The notes: generated by a model not told the origin, from the sequence alone. 40,841 nt of DNA from Sulfurimonas sp. (GCA_027013185.1 JALUXS010000092.1:1-40841); one strand, 5' to 3'. Shown: positions 1 through 6,898, numbered from the stretch's first letter. Numbers and translations are program-made.

Positions 1-47
1 CTCTCTTTAAAACTAAGGTAATCTTTTAAATAAAATCTTTCTATCAT
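1..47 (-). CDS. recN: DNA repair protein RecN, N-terminal 15 codons (runs off left edge)
   Basis: A minus-strand reading frame begins with ATG at 47-45 and runs off the left end of the window. An AAGG ribosome site lies about 7 bases upstream. The visible residues are MIERFYLKDYLSFKE, which resemble the first beta strand and turn of RecN, the SMC-like ATPase that tethers DNA ends during double-strand break repair. No Walker motif is visible because only 15 codons are present. Context supports the call: in Campylobacter recN follows nadK on the same strand, and nadK lies further right here in the same orientation. Identity rests on a short match plus synteny. Another coiled-coil ATPase of the SbcC/RecF type cannot be excluded. 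Confidence 0.55.
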   Translation of the reverse strand, partial: MIERFYLKDYLSFKE

Positions 48-79
48 TTTTTTGCCTTGTAGTATTCATACACACTAAA

Positions 80-107
80 TATTTAAGAATGATATTACTT
101 TTTTCAA
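80..107 (-). promoter_or_regulatory. Candidate promoter for recN
   Basis: On the minus strand TTGAAA (107-102) is followed after 16 bases by TAAATA (85-80), about 30 bases before the recN start codon. The match is reasonable but the region is very AT-rich, so chance matches are easy. Confidence 0.3.
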
Positions 108-221
108 AAAAGAATTCTTTATTTGACAAATTGTCATATTTTTAATAATTAACACACAAATAGTTTGTTTGTTAATGTTGCTTTTTAGAGTTGATTTGTG
201 TAAAATGTGTTTGAATAAATA

Positions 222-299
222 GTTGCCTCGGACGCTTCGCTTACCAAGGCAACGGGGGCGCGGGCTTAACACCCGCTAGTTCCCCGGCGCTACAGCGCC
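222..299. repeat. GC-rich cluster of three hairpins without a gene, possible mini-cassette body
   Basis: In an otherwise AT-rich stretch three stem-loops follow each other: GTTGCCT (222-228) with AGGCAAC (247-253), GCGGG/CCCGC around CTTAACA, and GGCGC/GCGCC around TACA. GTTGCCT at 222 is also the exact inverse of AGGCAAC at 300-306, which begins the first attC. That is the relation expected between the first bases and the attC start of a single cassette, so 223-379 could be a cassette of about 157 bp with no protein gene. The rest of the region 48-221 holds only the recN upstream sequence and AT-rich DNA, including the palindrome TGACAAATTGTCA at 124-136. Confidence 0.45.
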
Positions 300-385
300 A
301 GGCAACAAGTGGGAGGAGCGAACAACTCCATCGGAAACCAAAAACTTTCAAATGAAGTTGTCACTCACCCGCGCTCCCGTTATCA
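300..385 (+). other. attC-like recombination site (first, 86 bp)
   Basis: Outer boxes are AGGCAAC (300-306) and GTTATCA (379-385). Inside, GGGAG (311-315) pairs with CTCCC (374-378), GCG (318-320) with CGC (370-372), and ACAACTCCAT (322-331) with ATGAAGTTGT (352-361) at 9 of 10 positions. This gives the imperfect hairpin with unpaired bases that integron integrases recognise on the folded strand. The outer boxes need not match each other because they come from neighbouring cassettes. Confidence 0.6.
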
Positions 386-393
386 GGAGAAAT

Positions 394-873
394 ATGAAAA
401 CACTCAGGAACATTTTATTTAAATTATTTGTAATCTTAGCATTTACCTTAATATTTATTGTCAGTGTGATAGGAGGTGTTTATGGACATTATAAAAAAAT
501 GGATGAAAGGAAAACTTGGATTGATTCAAGTGGTGTAATTGTTTCATCTTCAATAAGCAAAGTAATTCGATCAAAAGGAATAACATATTGTCCTAATATT
601 ATAGTTAAGTATTCCTTTCAAGAACAAAGTTTAAATTCACAATTAATTTTAGAAGATGGAGAGTGCCGACCAGTAAAGGTTTTTGTCAAGAATAATATAG
701 AAAAATATACCAAAGGAATGACTATTAATATTTTAATGAATCCCAAAAAACCAACAAAAATTTATGCCGATGATTATTCAGATGGCTTAATGTTTTATTT
801 AATGTTATTAGCATCTATAATATCATTTACGGGGTTGTTCTTTGCTATAATTACTCCTTCAAATAAACTATAA
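394..873 (+). CDS. DUF3592-like membrane protein, cassette 1 gene
   Basis: This 159-residue protein has a hydrophobic segment at about residues 8-29, an extracytoplasmic beta-rich middle and a second hydrophobic segment near residues 131-152. The order membrane helix, soluble domain with a WIDSSGVIVSSSI stretch, membrane helix resembles DUF3592 proteins, whose role is unknown. An in-frame ATG at 352 lies inside the attC hairpin. The ATG at 394 follows an AGGAGA ribosome site and lies just past the cassette boundary, so it is preferred. The gene ends 18 bases before the next attC, which is typical of cassette genes. The family assignment is from pattern only. Confidence 0.65.
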   Translation: MKTLRNILFKLFVILAFTLIFIVSVIGGVYGHYKKMDERKTWIDSSGVIVSSSISKVIRSKGITYCPNIIVKYSFQEQSLNSQLILEDGECRPVKVFVKNNIEKYTKGMTINILMNPKKPTKIYADDYSDGLMFYLMLLASIISFTGLFFAIITPSNKL

Positions 874-891
874 TATAAACATAAATATTAC

Positions 892-959
892 AGATAACAA
901 GACAGAGTAGCCAATAAGTACCCTAACGGGAACTTATTGGCTATATTCAGCCGTTATGT
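892..959 (+). other. attC-like recombination site (second, 68 bp)
   Basis: Outer boxes are AGATAAC (892-898) and GTTATGT (953-959). The central stem TAGCCAATAAGT (908-919) pairs perfectly with ACTTATTGGCTA (932-943), with CCC/GGG closing the loop. AGATAAC mirrors the GTTATCA at the start of cassette 1 except for one base, as expected for the two ends of one cassette. The style ATAACAA...CGTTATG is like the Vibrio-type attC sites. Confidence 0.75.
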
Positions 960-991
960 ATAAAATAATGACTTCCATAAAATCTAAGATC

Positions 992-1020
992 TTGAAATTA
1001 TGTTAAAATACTTTTATATA
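992..1020 (+). promoter_or_regulatory. Candidate sigma70 promoter inside cassette 2
   Basis: TTGAAA (992-997), a 17-base spacer and TATATA (1015-1020) lie 18 bases before the DUF4160 start codon. An internal promoter would let the cassette be expressed without an integron Pc promoter. Confidence 0.5.
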
Positions 1021-1037
1021 AATTTTAGGACTATAAA

Positions 1038-1274
1038 ATGCCAACAATTTTAAAAATTAAAGGCTATCGCTTTTTCTTCTTTTCAAGAGAAGAACTAAGA
1101 CAGCATATTCATATACAGTGCCAACATGGTGAAGCAAAATTTTGGCTAGATCCTCAAATTGAATTAGCAAAAAACTATAAGCTTTCTCGTAAAGAGCTCA
1201 ATGAAGTTGAAAAAATCATTGAAGAACATTATGAAGATTTTATTAAAGCATGGGAGGAACATTTTGGAAGCTGA
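1038..1274 (+). CDS. DUF4160 domain protein, first gene of cassette 2
   Basis: This 78-residue protein starts MPTILKIKGYRFFFFSREE and carries HIHIQCQHGEAKFW, the pattern of the DUF4160 family of small proteins of unknown function. AGGA at 1027-1030 lies 7 bases before the ATG. It overlaps the following DUF2442 gene by 11 bases, indicating translational coupling. DUF4160 and DUF2442 genes are often found side by side, and a toxin-antitoxin-like role has been considered for such pairs, but nothing in this sequence proves it. Confidence 0.75.
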   Translation: MPTILKIKGYRFFFFSREELRQHIHIQCQHGEAKFWLDPQIELAKNYKLSRKELNEVEKIIEEHYEDFIKAWEEHFGS

Positions 1275-1497
1275 AGTAACAAATATATCAAATCATGGAT
1301 TATGGATATTAGCAGGAGACAAAGAACTATTCTTGCCTTATGAACAGTTCCCTTGGTTTAAAGATAAAACTATTAATGATATAACAAAAGTTGAAAGTTT
1401 TGGGGAAGGTCATCTTTATTGGGAAAATTTAGATGTGGATTTGAGTTTAGAAATGATAGAACACCCTGAAAGATTTCCACTTCAAGCACATACATAA
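1264..1497 (+). CDS. DUF2442 domain protein, second gene of cassette 2
   Basis: The 77-residue product has the DUF2442 core ISNHGLWILAGDKELFLPYE followed by an FPWF motif. Longer frames begin at ATG 1201 or 1231, but those codons lie deep inside the DUF4160 gene. The TTG at 1264 sits 5 bases after GGAGG (1254-1258), so it is preferred. The stop codon TAA (1495-1497) is itself part of the ACATAAC box of the next attC, so gene and recombination site are fused end to end. Function is unknown. The partner gene overlaps upstream. Confidence 0.7.
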   Translation: MEAEVTNISNHGLWILAGDKELFLPYEQFPWFKDKTINDITKVESFGEGHLYWENLDVDLSLEMIEHPERFPLQAHT

Positions 1498-1561
1498 CAA
1501 AAACGAGGAGACCAATAATTTTTTCTAGCGATAAAATTATTGCTCACGATTGCCGTTATGT
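1492..1561 (+). other. attC-like recombination site (third, 70 bp)
   Basis: Outer boxes ACATAAC (1492-1498) and GTTATGT (1555-1561) are perfect inverses. CAATAATTTT (1513-1522) pairs with AAAATTATTG (1533-1542). The left box overlaps the DUF2442 stop codon. Nothing resembling a matching attC (an ACATAAC box) was found in the following 1.6 kb, so this may be the last site of the array. Confidence 0.75.
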
Positions 1562-1574
1562 GTAAAATCAAATA

Positions 1575-1602
1575 TTGACAGAAATGAAATTTTAGATACA
1601 AT
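1575..1602 (+). promoter_or_regulatory. Sigma70-type promoter for the pirin gene
   Basis: A perfect TTGACA (1575-1580), a 16-base spacer and TACAAT (1597-1602) lie 29 bases before the pirin ATG. It starts only 13 bases after the third attC. Confidence 0.6.
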
Positions 1603-1631
1603 ACTTTAAGACGCAGTATAAGGATGTAATC

Positions 1632-2309
1632 ATGAAAATTTTGCATAGGGATGATTTAAAACGTGGTGGATTTGCGGGACTTCGAGAATATCGCCTTGTT
1701 ACGGATAAACGATTATTCGGTGTTTCTAAGTTAAAAGATACATGGGATGGCATAGGTAATTTTGTTTATTTAGCAGATGCAAAATTTTTACCAAAAGGTG
1801 AAACAGGACTTCACAATCATAAAGAAATTGATGTAATTTCAGTCATGGTTGAAGGTCGTATTATGCATGAAGGTTCGTTAGAACATGGAAAGCTTATGGA
1901 TTCACATCAGGTTCAAGTACAACGTGCTGGGGGAGAAGGATTTGCTCACAATGAAATAAATCCAGATAATACTGAGAACAGAATGATACAGATTTGGGTA
2001 TTACCGGAGATGCCAAAACAAAGTGCAGGGTATAAACTGTATTTTCCTAAGAATGGCAGATTAGCACGTGTTTACGGTGGTGAAAAAAACCAGGAAGAGA
2101 CCTTTAATAGTCATACACTTATTGATACAGGGGTTATTTTAGCAGATGAAAGTATATCTATAAATGTACCAATTATGGCTTATATAGTACGTGGTTCAGG
2201 ACTACTCAATACTCAAACAGTAAAAGATGGCGATTTAATATACGATGATAAGCTCAAGTTTACAGCTAAAGAAAATACACAAATCATAATAATTCATAAA
2301 CTTATTTAA
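1632..2309 (+). CDS. Pirin family protein (YhaK-like bicupin)
   Basis: This 225-residue protein has the pirin bicupin layout. The N-terminal cupin contains HNH (H61, H63) and a later H106-x-E108, the four metal ligands known from pirins, so the metal site is intact. Pirins bind Fe(II) or similar metals. Some act as quercetin dioxygenases and others as redox or regulatory proteins, so the substrate cannot be read from sequence. The length matches the YhaK/pirin family. The gene has its own promoter directly after the third attC. It could be the first chromosomal gene after the cassettes or a cassette whose end site has been lost. Confidence 0.8.
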   Translation: MKILHRDDLKRGGFAGLREYRLVTDKRLFGVSKLKDTWDGIGNFVYLADAKFLPKGETGLHNHKEIDVISVMVEGRIMHEGSLEHGKLMDSHQVQVQRAGGEGFAHNEINPDNTENRMIQIWVLPEMPKQSAGYKLYFPKNGRLARVYGGEKNQEETFNSHTLIDTGVILADESISINVPIMAYIVRGSGLLNTQTVKDGDLIYDDKLKFTAKENTQIIIIHKLI

Positions 2310-2364
2310 AAAAGTTTAGATATACTTGTTAATAAACGAAATTAGTAAGGTTGGGAGTTTTTTC

Positions 2365-2907
2365 ATGAAAAAATTAATTTTAATAGTGCTTTTGATGCAT
2401 AATTTATTTGCATTAGATTCTGTCAGTTCAATATCAAAAGAACAAAAAAAAGTAGTTACAAGAGTTGTTGAAGTACTTGGATTACCATCAACAAAACAAA
2501 CAAAAGAACTTGTTTTTAATAAATTGGGGAGCTTTTTTACAAAAAACTGGTCTGCACACTGGACTACAAACACTACAGGGGCGAATTCTAAAATTAAAAA
2601 CAGTAAAACTCAAATATGCGACGTAACAATCTACAATAATAATCGCGTTGTAAATTGTACTTTTGTTTATTTCAAAAAAGAAAAACAATTATTTATTACA
2701 TTAAAGCAATATATTGAAGCAGAATCAAACTTAGTCTTAGATTTATACAAAAAACGTAAAAATGATTCTAAATATTCCTTGGAAAATGAAACAGACAATT
2801 ATGCATACTTTCAAGAAAAAGGTTATATGAGCTATGAAACATACCATATAAAATCTCCCGTTGGCATGGTAGTTTATGAAAGTTCTTATATTTTAAATAT
2901 TAAATAA
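2365..2907 (+). CDS. Hypothetical secreted or periplasmic protein
   Basis: I do not recognise this 180-residue protein. It begins with a clear signal peptide (two lysines, a hydrophobic core to about residue 16, then FALDS, cleavage likely after the alanine). The mature part is polar and rich in Lys, Asn and Tyr, with two cysteines around residues 77-87 (ICDVTIYNNNRVVNC) that could form a disulfide. An in-frame ATG lies at 2326, but the ATG at 2365 directly precedes the signal peptide and follows TTGGGAG. It lies in the accessory block between recN and nadK and has no visible operon partner. Confidence 0.6.
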   Translation: MKKLILIVLLMHNLFALDSVSSISKEQKKVVTRVVEVLGLPSTKQTKELVFNKLGSFFTKNWSAHWTTNTTGANSKIKNSKTQICDVTIYNNNRVVNCTFVYFKKEKQLFITLKQYIEAESNLVLDLYKKRKNDSKYSLENETDNYAYFQEKGYMSYETYHIKSPVGMVVYESSYILNIK

Positions 2908-2921
2908 TAAAAGGAAAGTTT

Positions 2922-3096
2922 ATTGACCAAGATTCGCCCTTAATAGAACTGATAAAAAACTAAATGATTATGTAGAAATAGCATGCATGTACCACTATCC
3001 TATCAAATTGACAATAATGAGAAATTAATCGTACTCGATGAAATTGCCATATTTGCAGCTGGTATAAAAACCCCCATTTTTAAAGCATTACCTTAA
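2922..3096 (+). pseudogene. Decayed Rho-binding antiterminator (Rof-like) gene
   Basis: Read in three pieces, this stretch gives DSPLIELIK, then after a +1 shift KLNDYVEIACMYHYPIKLTI, and after another shift EKLIVLDEIAIFAAGIKTPIF. The middle piece resembles the DYxxLELACxxHxxLxL core of Rof/YaeO, the small protein that binds Rho and inhibits termination. The last piece resembles its C-terminal LRLDKI strand. The central strand is missing and stops interrupt each frame (TAA near 2959, TAA near 3027). A ribosome-site-like AAGGAAAG precedes it. I read it as a disrupted gene with an internal deletion. The match is to a short, divergent family. Confidence 0.45.
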
Positions 3097-3112
3097 ATTA
3101 AATTTAAAATAT

Positions 3113-3141
3113 TTGACTTTTTTTTAATTTTTGGCTAGAAT
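3113..3141 (+). promoter_or_regulatory. Sigma70-type promoter for the amrS-memo operon
   Basis: TTGACT (3113-3118), a 17-base T-rich spacer and TAGAAT (3136-3141) lie about 50 bases before the amrS start. This is one of the best promoter matches in the window. Confidence 0.6.
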
Positions 3142-3193
3142 TATCTTTGGTTGAGTCTACTATCATCAATATAGTTAACTCATGGAGACTAAA

Positions 3194-4186
3194 ATGAATT
3201 ACTATGAAACAATACCACAAAAAGAAAAAATTAAATGTTTATTATGCCAACACTATTGTCAAATGAAAAAGGGTCAAGTCGGTGTGTGTGGGGTTAATAA
3301 AAATGAAAATGGAGAGCTAAAGACACTAGTTTATGGACATCCAAGTACACTCAATATTGACCCTGTTGAAAAAAAGCCTCTCTACCATCTTTTACCAGGT
3401 ACAACTGCCCTTTCTTTTGGAACAGTTGGCTGTAATTTCAAATGCCCATTTTGTCAAAACTGGCAAATTTCTCAAGAGCATATTGTAGATGAAAGTGTTT
3501 ATATCTCACCCGAGAAAATGGTTGGGTTTGCTTTAGAAAATGGAGCATCTTCCATCGCCTATACTTATAATGAGCCAACTATATTTTATCCCTATGCCAA
3601 AGATATTGGCGTTCTAGCAAGAGAAAAAGGCCTAAAAAATATTTTTGTCACGAACGGGTTTGAAACACCTGAAGTTGTCAAAGATATGGCTTCATGGCTT
3701 GATGCTGCAAATGTTGATTTAAAGAGCTGGGATGATGCTTATTATAAAAAAGTTTTAAAAGGCGGACTTGAAGCAGTAAAAGAGACCCTTCGTAGTATGG
3801 TTAAGGAAGGCATTTGGGTAGAGGTGACTACCTTACTTATTGAGGGAGACAACGATAGTGACAAAGATTTGAAAGCAATGGCAGCCTTTATAGCCAATGA
3901 TCTTGGCGTACATGTACCATGGCATTTGAGTGCTTTTCACCCTGATTATAAAATGCAGGACCATGAATCTACAAAATTACAAACACTCCAACGTGCCAGT
4001 GATATAGCAAAAAAAGCAGGTTTATTATATGTGTATATGGGAAATGTTCCTGTTCATGGCGACACCTATTGTCCGGATTGTGGAACGTTACTAATAGATA
4101 GAACCGGTTATTCAATTACGAAAAATTCTCTTATTGATGGACACTGTCCAAAATGTAAGAGAACGATAGAAGGAGTATGGAAGTGA
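3194..4186 (+). CDS. amrS: AmmeMemoRadiSam system radical SAM enzyme
   Basis: This 330-residue protein has an N-terminal cysteine cluster (C15, C18, C22), the radical SAM iron-sulfur motif C80-x3-C84-x2-C87 and a C-terminal zinc-ribbon-like pair (YCPDC and HCPKC). This is the AmrS family, the radical SAM part of the AmmeMemoRadiSam system, whose reaction is unknown. An in-frame ATG lies at 3182, but the GGAG inside it serves the ATG at 3194 with 6-base spacing, so the shorter start is chosen. The gene ends in a GTGA overlap with the Memo-like gene. The third member of the system, an AMMECR1-type protein, is not in the window. Confidence 0.88.
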   Translation: MNYYETIPQKEKIKCLLCQHYCQMKKGQVGVCGVNKNENGELKTLVYGHPSTLNIDPVEKKPLYHLLPGTTALSFGTVGCNFKCPFCQNWQISQEHIVDESVYISPEKMVGFALENGASSIAYTYNEPTIFYPYAKDIGVLAREKGLKNIFVTNGFETPEVVKDMASWLDAANVDLKSWDDAYYKKVLKGGLEAVKETLRSMVKEGIWVEVTTLLIEGDNDSDKDLKAMAAFIANDLGVHVPWHLSAFHPDYKMQDHESTKLQTLQRASDIAKKAGLLYVYMGNVPVHGDTYCPDCGTLLIDRTGYSITKNSLIDGHCPKCKRTIEGVWK

Positions 4187-4983
4187 CTATAAGAAAAGAT
4201 GCGGTTGCAGGACAATTTTACCCTGCAAGCAAAGAAGAAATAGAAACAATGTTCAATCATTACAATAATATTATAGATGATTCTATAAAAGAAAAATCAA
4301 TATTAAATTTAAAACCCAGAGCTATTATTGTGCCTCATGCGGGGTATATATATTCTGCATTTACGGCAAATATAGCGTTCAGATTGCTTAAAAACTCGAA
4401 TGCAAAATGTGTTGTTGTAATTGGTCCGAGTCATCATATTTATCTTAATGGCACAAGTGTTTCAGAATTTGACACTTTTGAAACACCGATGGGGAATTTG
4501 CCTATAAATACGAAACTGGTAAATGAACTTATAAAAAAATTCGGTTTGCACTTTCAAGCGGATGCACACTCAGAGCATTCTACGGAAGTTCAGATGCCGT
4601 TTGTTAAAAACTATCTACCCGATGCATCTGTTATTGAACTTGTTTACAGCAATGAAGATCCGAAAAACTTGGTAAAAGTAATCAACTATCTTTTAAAAGA
4701 TGAAGATACTGTTGTCGTCATCAGTACTGATTTAAGCCATTATTATAATATTGAAGAAGCAAAACAGCTAGATAGTGTTTGTCTTGATGCCGTATCCAAC
4801 CTTAATCTATCTGAACTGCATGAAGGCTGTGACGCCTGCGGGAAAATCGGCATTGAAGCGATGCTTATTGCAGCAAAAGAAAATGGCCTTGAATCAACAT
4901 TACTCGATTACAGAACAAGTGCTGATGCAAGTGGCGATAAATCTCAAGTAGTTGGATATATGAGTGCTGCATTTTCGGAGTAG
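4183..4983 (+). CDS. amrB: AmmeMemoRadiSam system protein B (Memo family)
   Basis: This 266-residue protein has the Memo fold signatures: VPHAGYIYS, GPSHHIYL, STDLSHYYN and the later DACG. These carry the His, His and Cys residues conserved across Memo proteins, which resemble nonheme iron dioxygenases. Two starts are possible. ATG 4177 lies only one base after AGGAG. GTG 4183 has 7-base spacing and forms a GTGA overlap with the amrS stop, so GTG is preferred. The tight coupling suggests the product works with the radical SAM enzyme. Biochemical function is not established. Confidence 0.85.
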   Translation: MTIRKDAVAGQFYPASKEEIETMFNHYNNIIDDSIKEKSILNLKPRAIIVPHAGYIYSAFTANIAFRLLKNSNAKCVVVIGPSHHIYLNGTSVSEFDTFETPMGNLPINTKLVNELIKKFGLHFQADAHSEHSTEVQMPFVKNYLPDASVIELVYSNEDPKNLVKVINYLLKDEDTVVVISTDLSHYYNIEEAKQLDSVCLDAVSNLNLSELHEGCDACGKIGIEAMLIAAKENGLESTLLDYRTSADASGDKSQVVGYMSAAFSE

Positions 4984-4984
4984 T

Positions 4985-5995
4985 TTATTTTAAAATAACC
5001 CACAGATGACTGTACCAGTACCATACACCTTTTTTTACATAAGCAGTACATGTATAATGATTTCGTGGATATTTTAAAGGTTGAAGTGCATGAATTTGCA
5101 CTTCTGTATCACTTAGCCATTTCATATCTATTTTTTTTCCATCAGATGTGAAGCATTGTAAAGTTTTTAGTGGTTGTAAAAGTCTTACATGTAGAAGTGG
5201 TGGGTTATTATTTTTATCTACAATTGTATTTTCACTTCTAACTGATTTTATTGGTAAAGGAAGAGTATTTATTTTCAATATAAACTCATCCATCTTACCA
5301 AAGCCTCCAGACATTGGAAATCTTGTTAAAGCCATAAAATCACTCTCTTTTGAGATTGGAGCAGAGTTTTGTGCTATACCTATATAGCCTAGTTCTTTTA
5401 CTATTTTAATTAATTTTGCATCGTATTCTCCAAATGGATATGCAAGCATTTTATGTGCTGTGCAAACATCAGAACCCAACTCCTTTTCTATTTTTATTTC
5501 ACATTTTTCTATCTCTTTTTCATAATTTTGCGAAGGTTTATTTGATTCTCGAACAAGGTAGGGATGCGAATACGTATGATTGGCAAATTCTGCACCATTT
5601 TTTGCCATTTCACGCATCTCTTTCCAGCTCATATAATTTTTTGACTTGTGAATAACAGGTAAGGAGTTGATAAATATAGTAAAAGGGAGCTTATATTTTT
5701 TCAATATTGGATAAGCTTTCATATAAACACTCTGATAAGCGTCATCCATAGTTAGACAAATTGTATGTTCAGGAACTTTTTTATTTTGTAATAAATATTT
5801 TACAACTTTTGACAAAGGCCATACATTATAGTTATTTTGCAACAAATATTTTATCTGTTTTTCAAAAAGCTTAGTACTAATATTTGTTGATGGATATTTA
5901 AACTCATCAAACCTATGATATTGTAAAATTACAGCATGACTCTGAATGGCAAATAGAGGAATACTGAAAAATATTAGTAAAAATACAGAAATCAT
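4985..5995 (-). CDS. Polysaccharide deacetylase family protein (NodB homology), exported
   Basis: This 336-residue protein starts with a signal peptide (residues 1-20, ending in SHA). A NodB deacetylase domain follows: motif 1 is TMDD (D84 catalytic base, D85 metal), motif 2 is HTYSH (H140, H144), and motif 3 is AYPFGEYD. These form the zinc site that removes acetyl groups from sugars of peptidoglycan or exopolysaccharide. The C-terminal 100 residues are an unassigned beta-rich extension. Start ATG 5995 forms an ATGA overlap with the nadK stop, so the two are cotranscribed. The stop codon lies in the palindrome TTATTTTAAAATAA (4985-4998). The natural polymer substrate is unknown. Confidence 0.85.
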   Translation of the reverse strand: MISVFLLIFFSIPLFAIQSHAVILQYHRFDEFKYPSTNISTKLFEKQIKYLLQNNYNVWPLSKVVKYLLQNKKVPEHTICLTMDDAYQSVYMKAYPILKKYKLPFTIFINSLPVIHKSKNYMSWKEMREMAKNGAEFANHTYSHPYLVRESNKPSQNYEKEIEKCEIKIEKELGSDVCTAHKMLAYPFGEYDAKLIKIVKELGYIGIAQNSAPISKESDFMALTRFPMSGGFGKMDEFILKINTLPLPIKSVRSENTIVDKNNNPPLLHVRLLQPLKTLQCFTSDGKKIDMKWLSDTEVQIHALQPLKYPRNHYTCTAYVKKGVWYWYSHLWVILK

Positions 5996-6831
5996 TCTCC
6001 CCAATTTAACTTCTTTTTTAAAACATCAAAATAATTAAACTCTTCTCTATGTATAAGTTTTACCTTTTTTCTTGCAAGCTGAATGTGAATGCTTTCTCCC
6101 ACTTCAAGTTCAAGTTTATCTTGCCCATCAATAATGACAAGAGCCCGTTCTTTTGGTGTTTTCATCTCTATAGAAAATTCTCCGGGAAGAACTACAGGTC
6201 TTTGTGTCAAAGAGTGCGGGCATATAGGAGTCAATGCAAATACATTTGTCAAAGGAAAAAGTACCGGTCCGCCGGCAGAAAGATTATATGCCGTTGAACC
6301 CGTCGGAGTGGAGACAATAACACCGTCACCATAGTAAGTATTAAATGCTTTTGAATCTACAAGTGTTTCTACATGTATCATATTTGAAACAGAAGGACGT
6401 GTTATAACTATGTCATTAAAAGCATAAAGTGTTACTTTTTTTTCATTTTGTATAAACTCAGCCTCAAGTATTGAACGTTCATCAACACGATAATCTCCTG
6501 CTACCAACTTTGCTACAAAACTATCTAATTCATCCAAATTTATATCAGCTAAAAAGCCTAAATTACCGGCATATATACCAAAAATAGGTATATCATACTT
6601 AAAAGAGCGTCTTACTGTCGAAATAAGCGTTCCATCTCCTCCTAATGTCACAAGTGCATCAGAATTTTCACACAAAATTTCAAATTCCATCCCCATAATA
6701 CCAATCATAGCAGCACTTCTACTATCTAAAATGGTTTTTAAATCATATTTTTTAAAAATTTTTTCAAGTTTAAAATAGCTTTCTCGTAATTCTGGAGTCG
6801 ACGGTCGCAAAACAATACCGATTTTTTTCAT
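5992..6831 (-). CDS. nadK: NAD kinase
   Basis: This 279-residue enzyme phosphorylates NAD to NADP. Visible motifs are GGDGT (residues 64-68, phosphate donor site), NLGFL (90-94) and [15 protein letters not shown] (175-189), all diagnostic. An in-frame TTG at 6864 and GTG at 6846 would lengthen it, but ATG 6831 starts the family-typical KKIGIVLRP. It is divergent from aspS with a short shared promoter region. The polysaccharide deacetylase overlaps its stop by four bases. In Campylobacter the next gene on this side is recN. Here that place is taken by the accessory block. Confidence 0.95.
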   Translation of the reverse strand: MKKIGIVLRPSTPELRESYFKLEKIFKKYDLKTILDSRSAAMIGIMGMEFEILCENSDALVTLGGDGTLISTVRRSFKYDIPIFGIYAGNLGFLADINLDELDSFVAKLVAGDYRVDERSILEAEFIQNEKKVTLYAFNDIVITRPSVSNMIHVETLVDSKAFNTYYGDGVIVSTPTGSTAYNLSAGGPVLFPLTNVFALTPICPHSLTQRPVVLPGEFSIEMKTPKERALVIIDGQDKLELEVGESIHIQLARKKVKLIHREEFNYFDVLKKKLNWGE

Positions 6832-6869
6832 TATTTTTTTTCCCACACCTGCTCTTTTGTACAATTATT

Positions 6870-6898
6870 TTGTCAATTATACTATATTTAGGTATAAT
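6870..6898 (+). promoter_or_regulatory. Sigma70-type promoter for aspS
   Basis: TTGTCA (6870-6875), a 17-base spacer and a perfect TATAAT (6893-6898) lie 31 bases before the chosen aspS start. The site lies between aspS and the divergent nadK. The same GGTATAAT core recurs before rpoD (23396-23403) and folD (30319-30326). Confidence 0.65.

Larger units (their letters stand above)
300..1561 (+). mobile_element. Integron-type gene cassette array without adjacent integrase (CALIN-like)
   Basis: Three attC-like sites (300-385, 892-959, 1492-1561) separate two promoter-proximal, same-strand gene units. With recombination between G and TT of the GTT core, cassette 1 is about 380-953 (DUF3592 gene) and cassette 2 about 954-1555 (DUF4160-DUF2442 gene pair). 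Each cassette holds compact ORFs that nearly fill it and ends with an attC, the classical cassette layout. An integrase gene would be expected on the left, reading away from the cassettes. Instead recN begins at 47, so no intI adjoins the array. This fits a cluster of attC sites lacking an integrase, or a larger array that has lost its platform. Confidence 0.7.

Noticed and set aside
124-161. TTGACA at 123-128 as an integron Pc promoter
   Set aside because: No good -10 box lies at the right distance, and there is no intI or attI nearby to support it.
145-228. A fourth attC-like site ending at GTTGCCT (222-228)
   Set aside because: ACACAAAT (154-161) pairs with ATTTGTGT (194-201), but the boxes next to the GTT core do not pair, so it is too weak to call.
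75-272. A 65-codon minus-strand frame at the left end
   Set aside because: It runs through the hairpin cluster and the recN upstream region, has no ribosome site and has low-complexity composition.
352-393. Longer start of the DUF3592 gene at ATG 352
   Set aside because: This ATG lies in the attC hairpin; the ATG at 394 has a ribosome site and is past the cassette boundary.
4985-4998. 14-base palindrome TTATTTTAAAATAA as a terminator
   Set aside because: It is made only of A and T and has no stable hairpin loop; chance is likely in AT-rich DNA.
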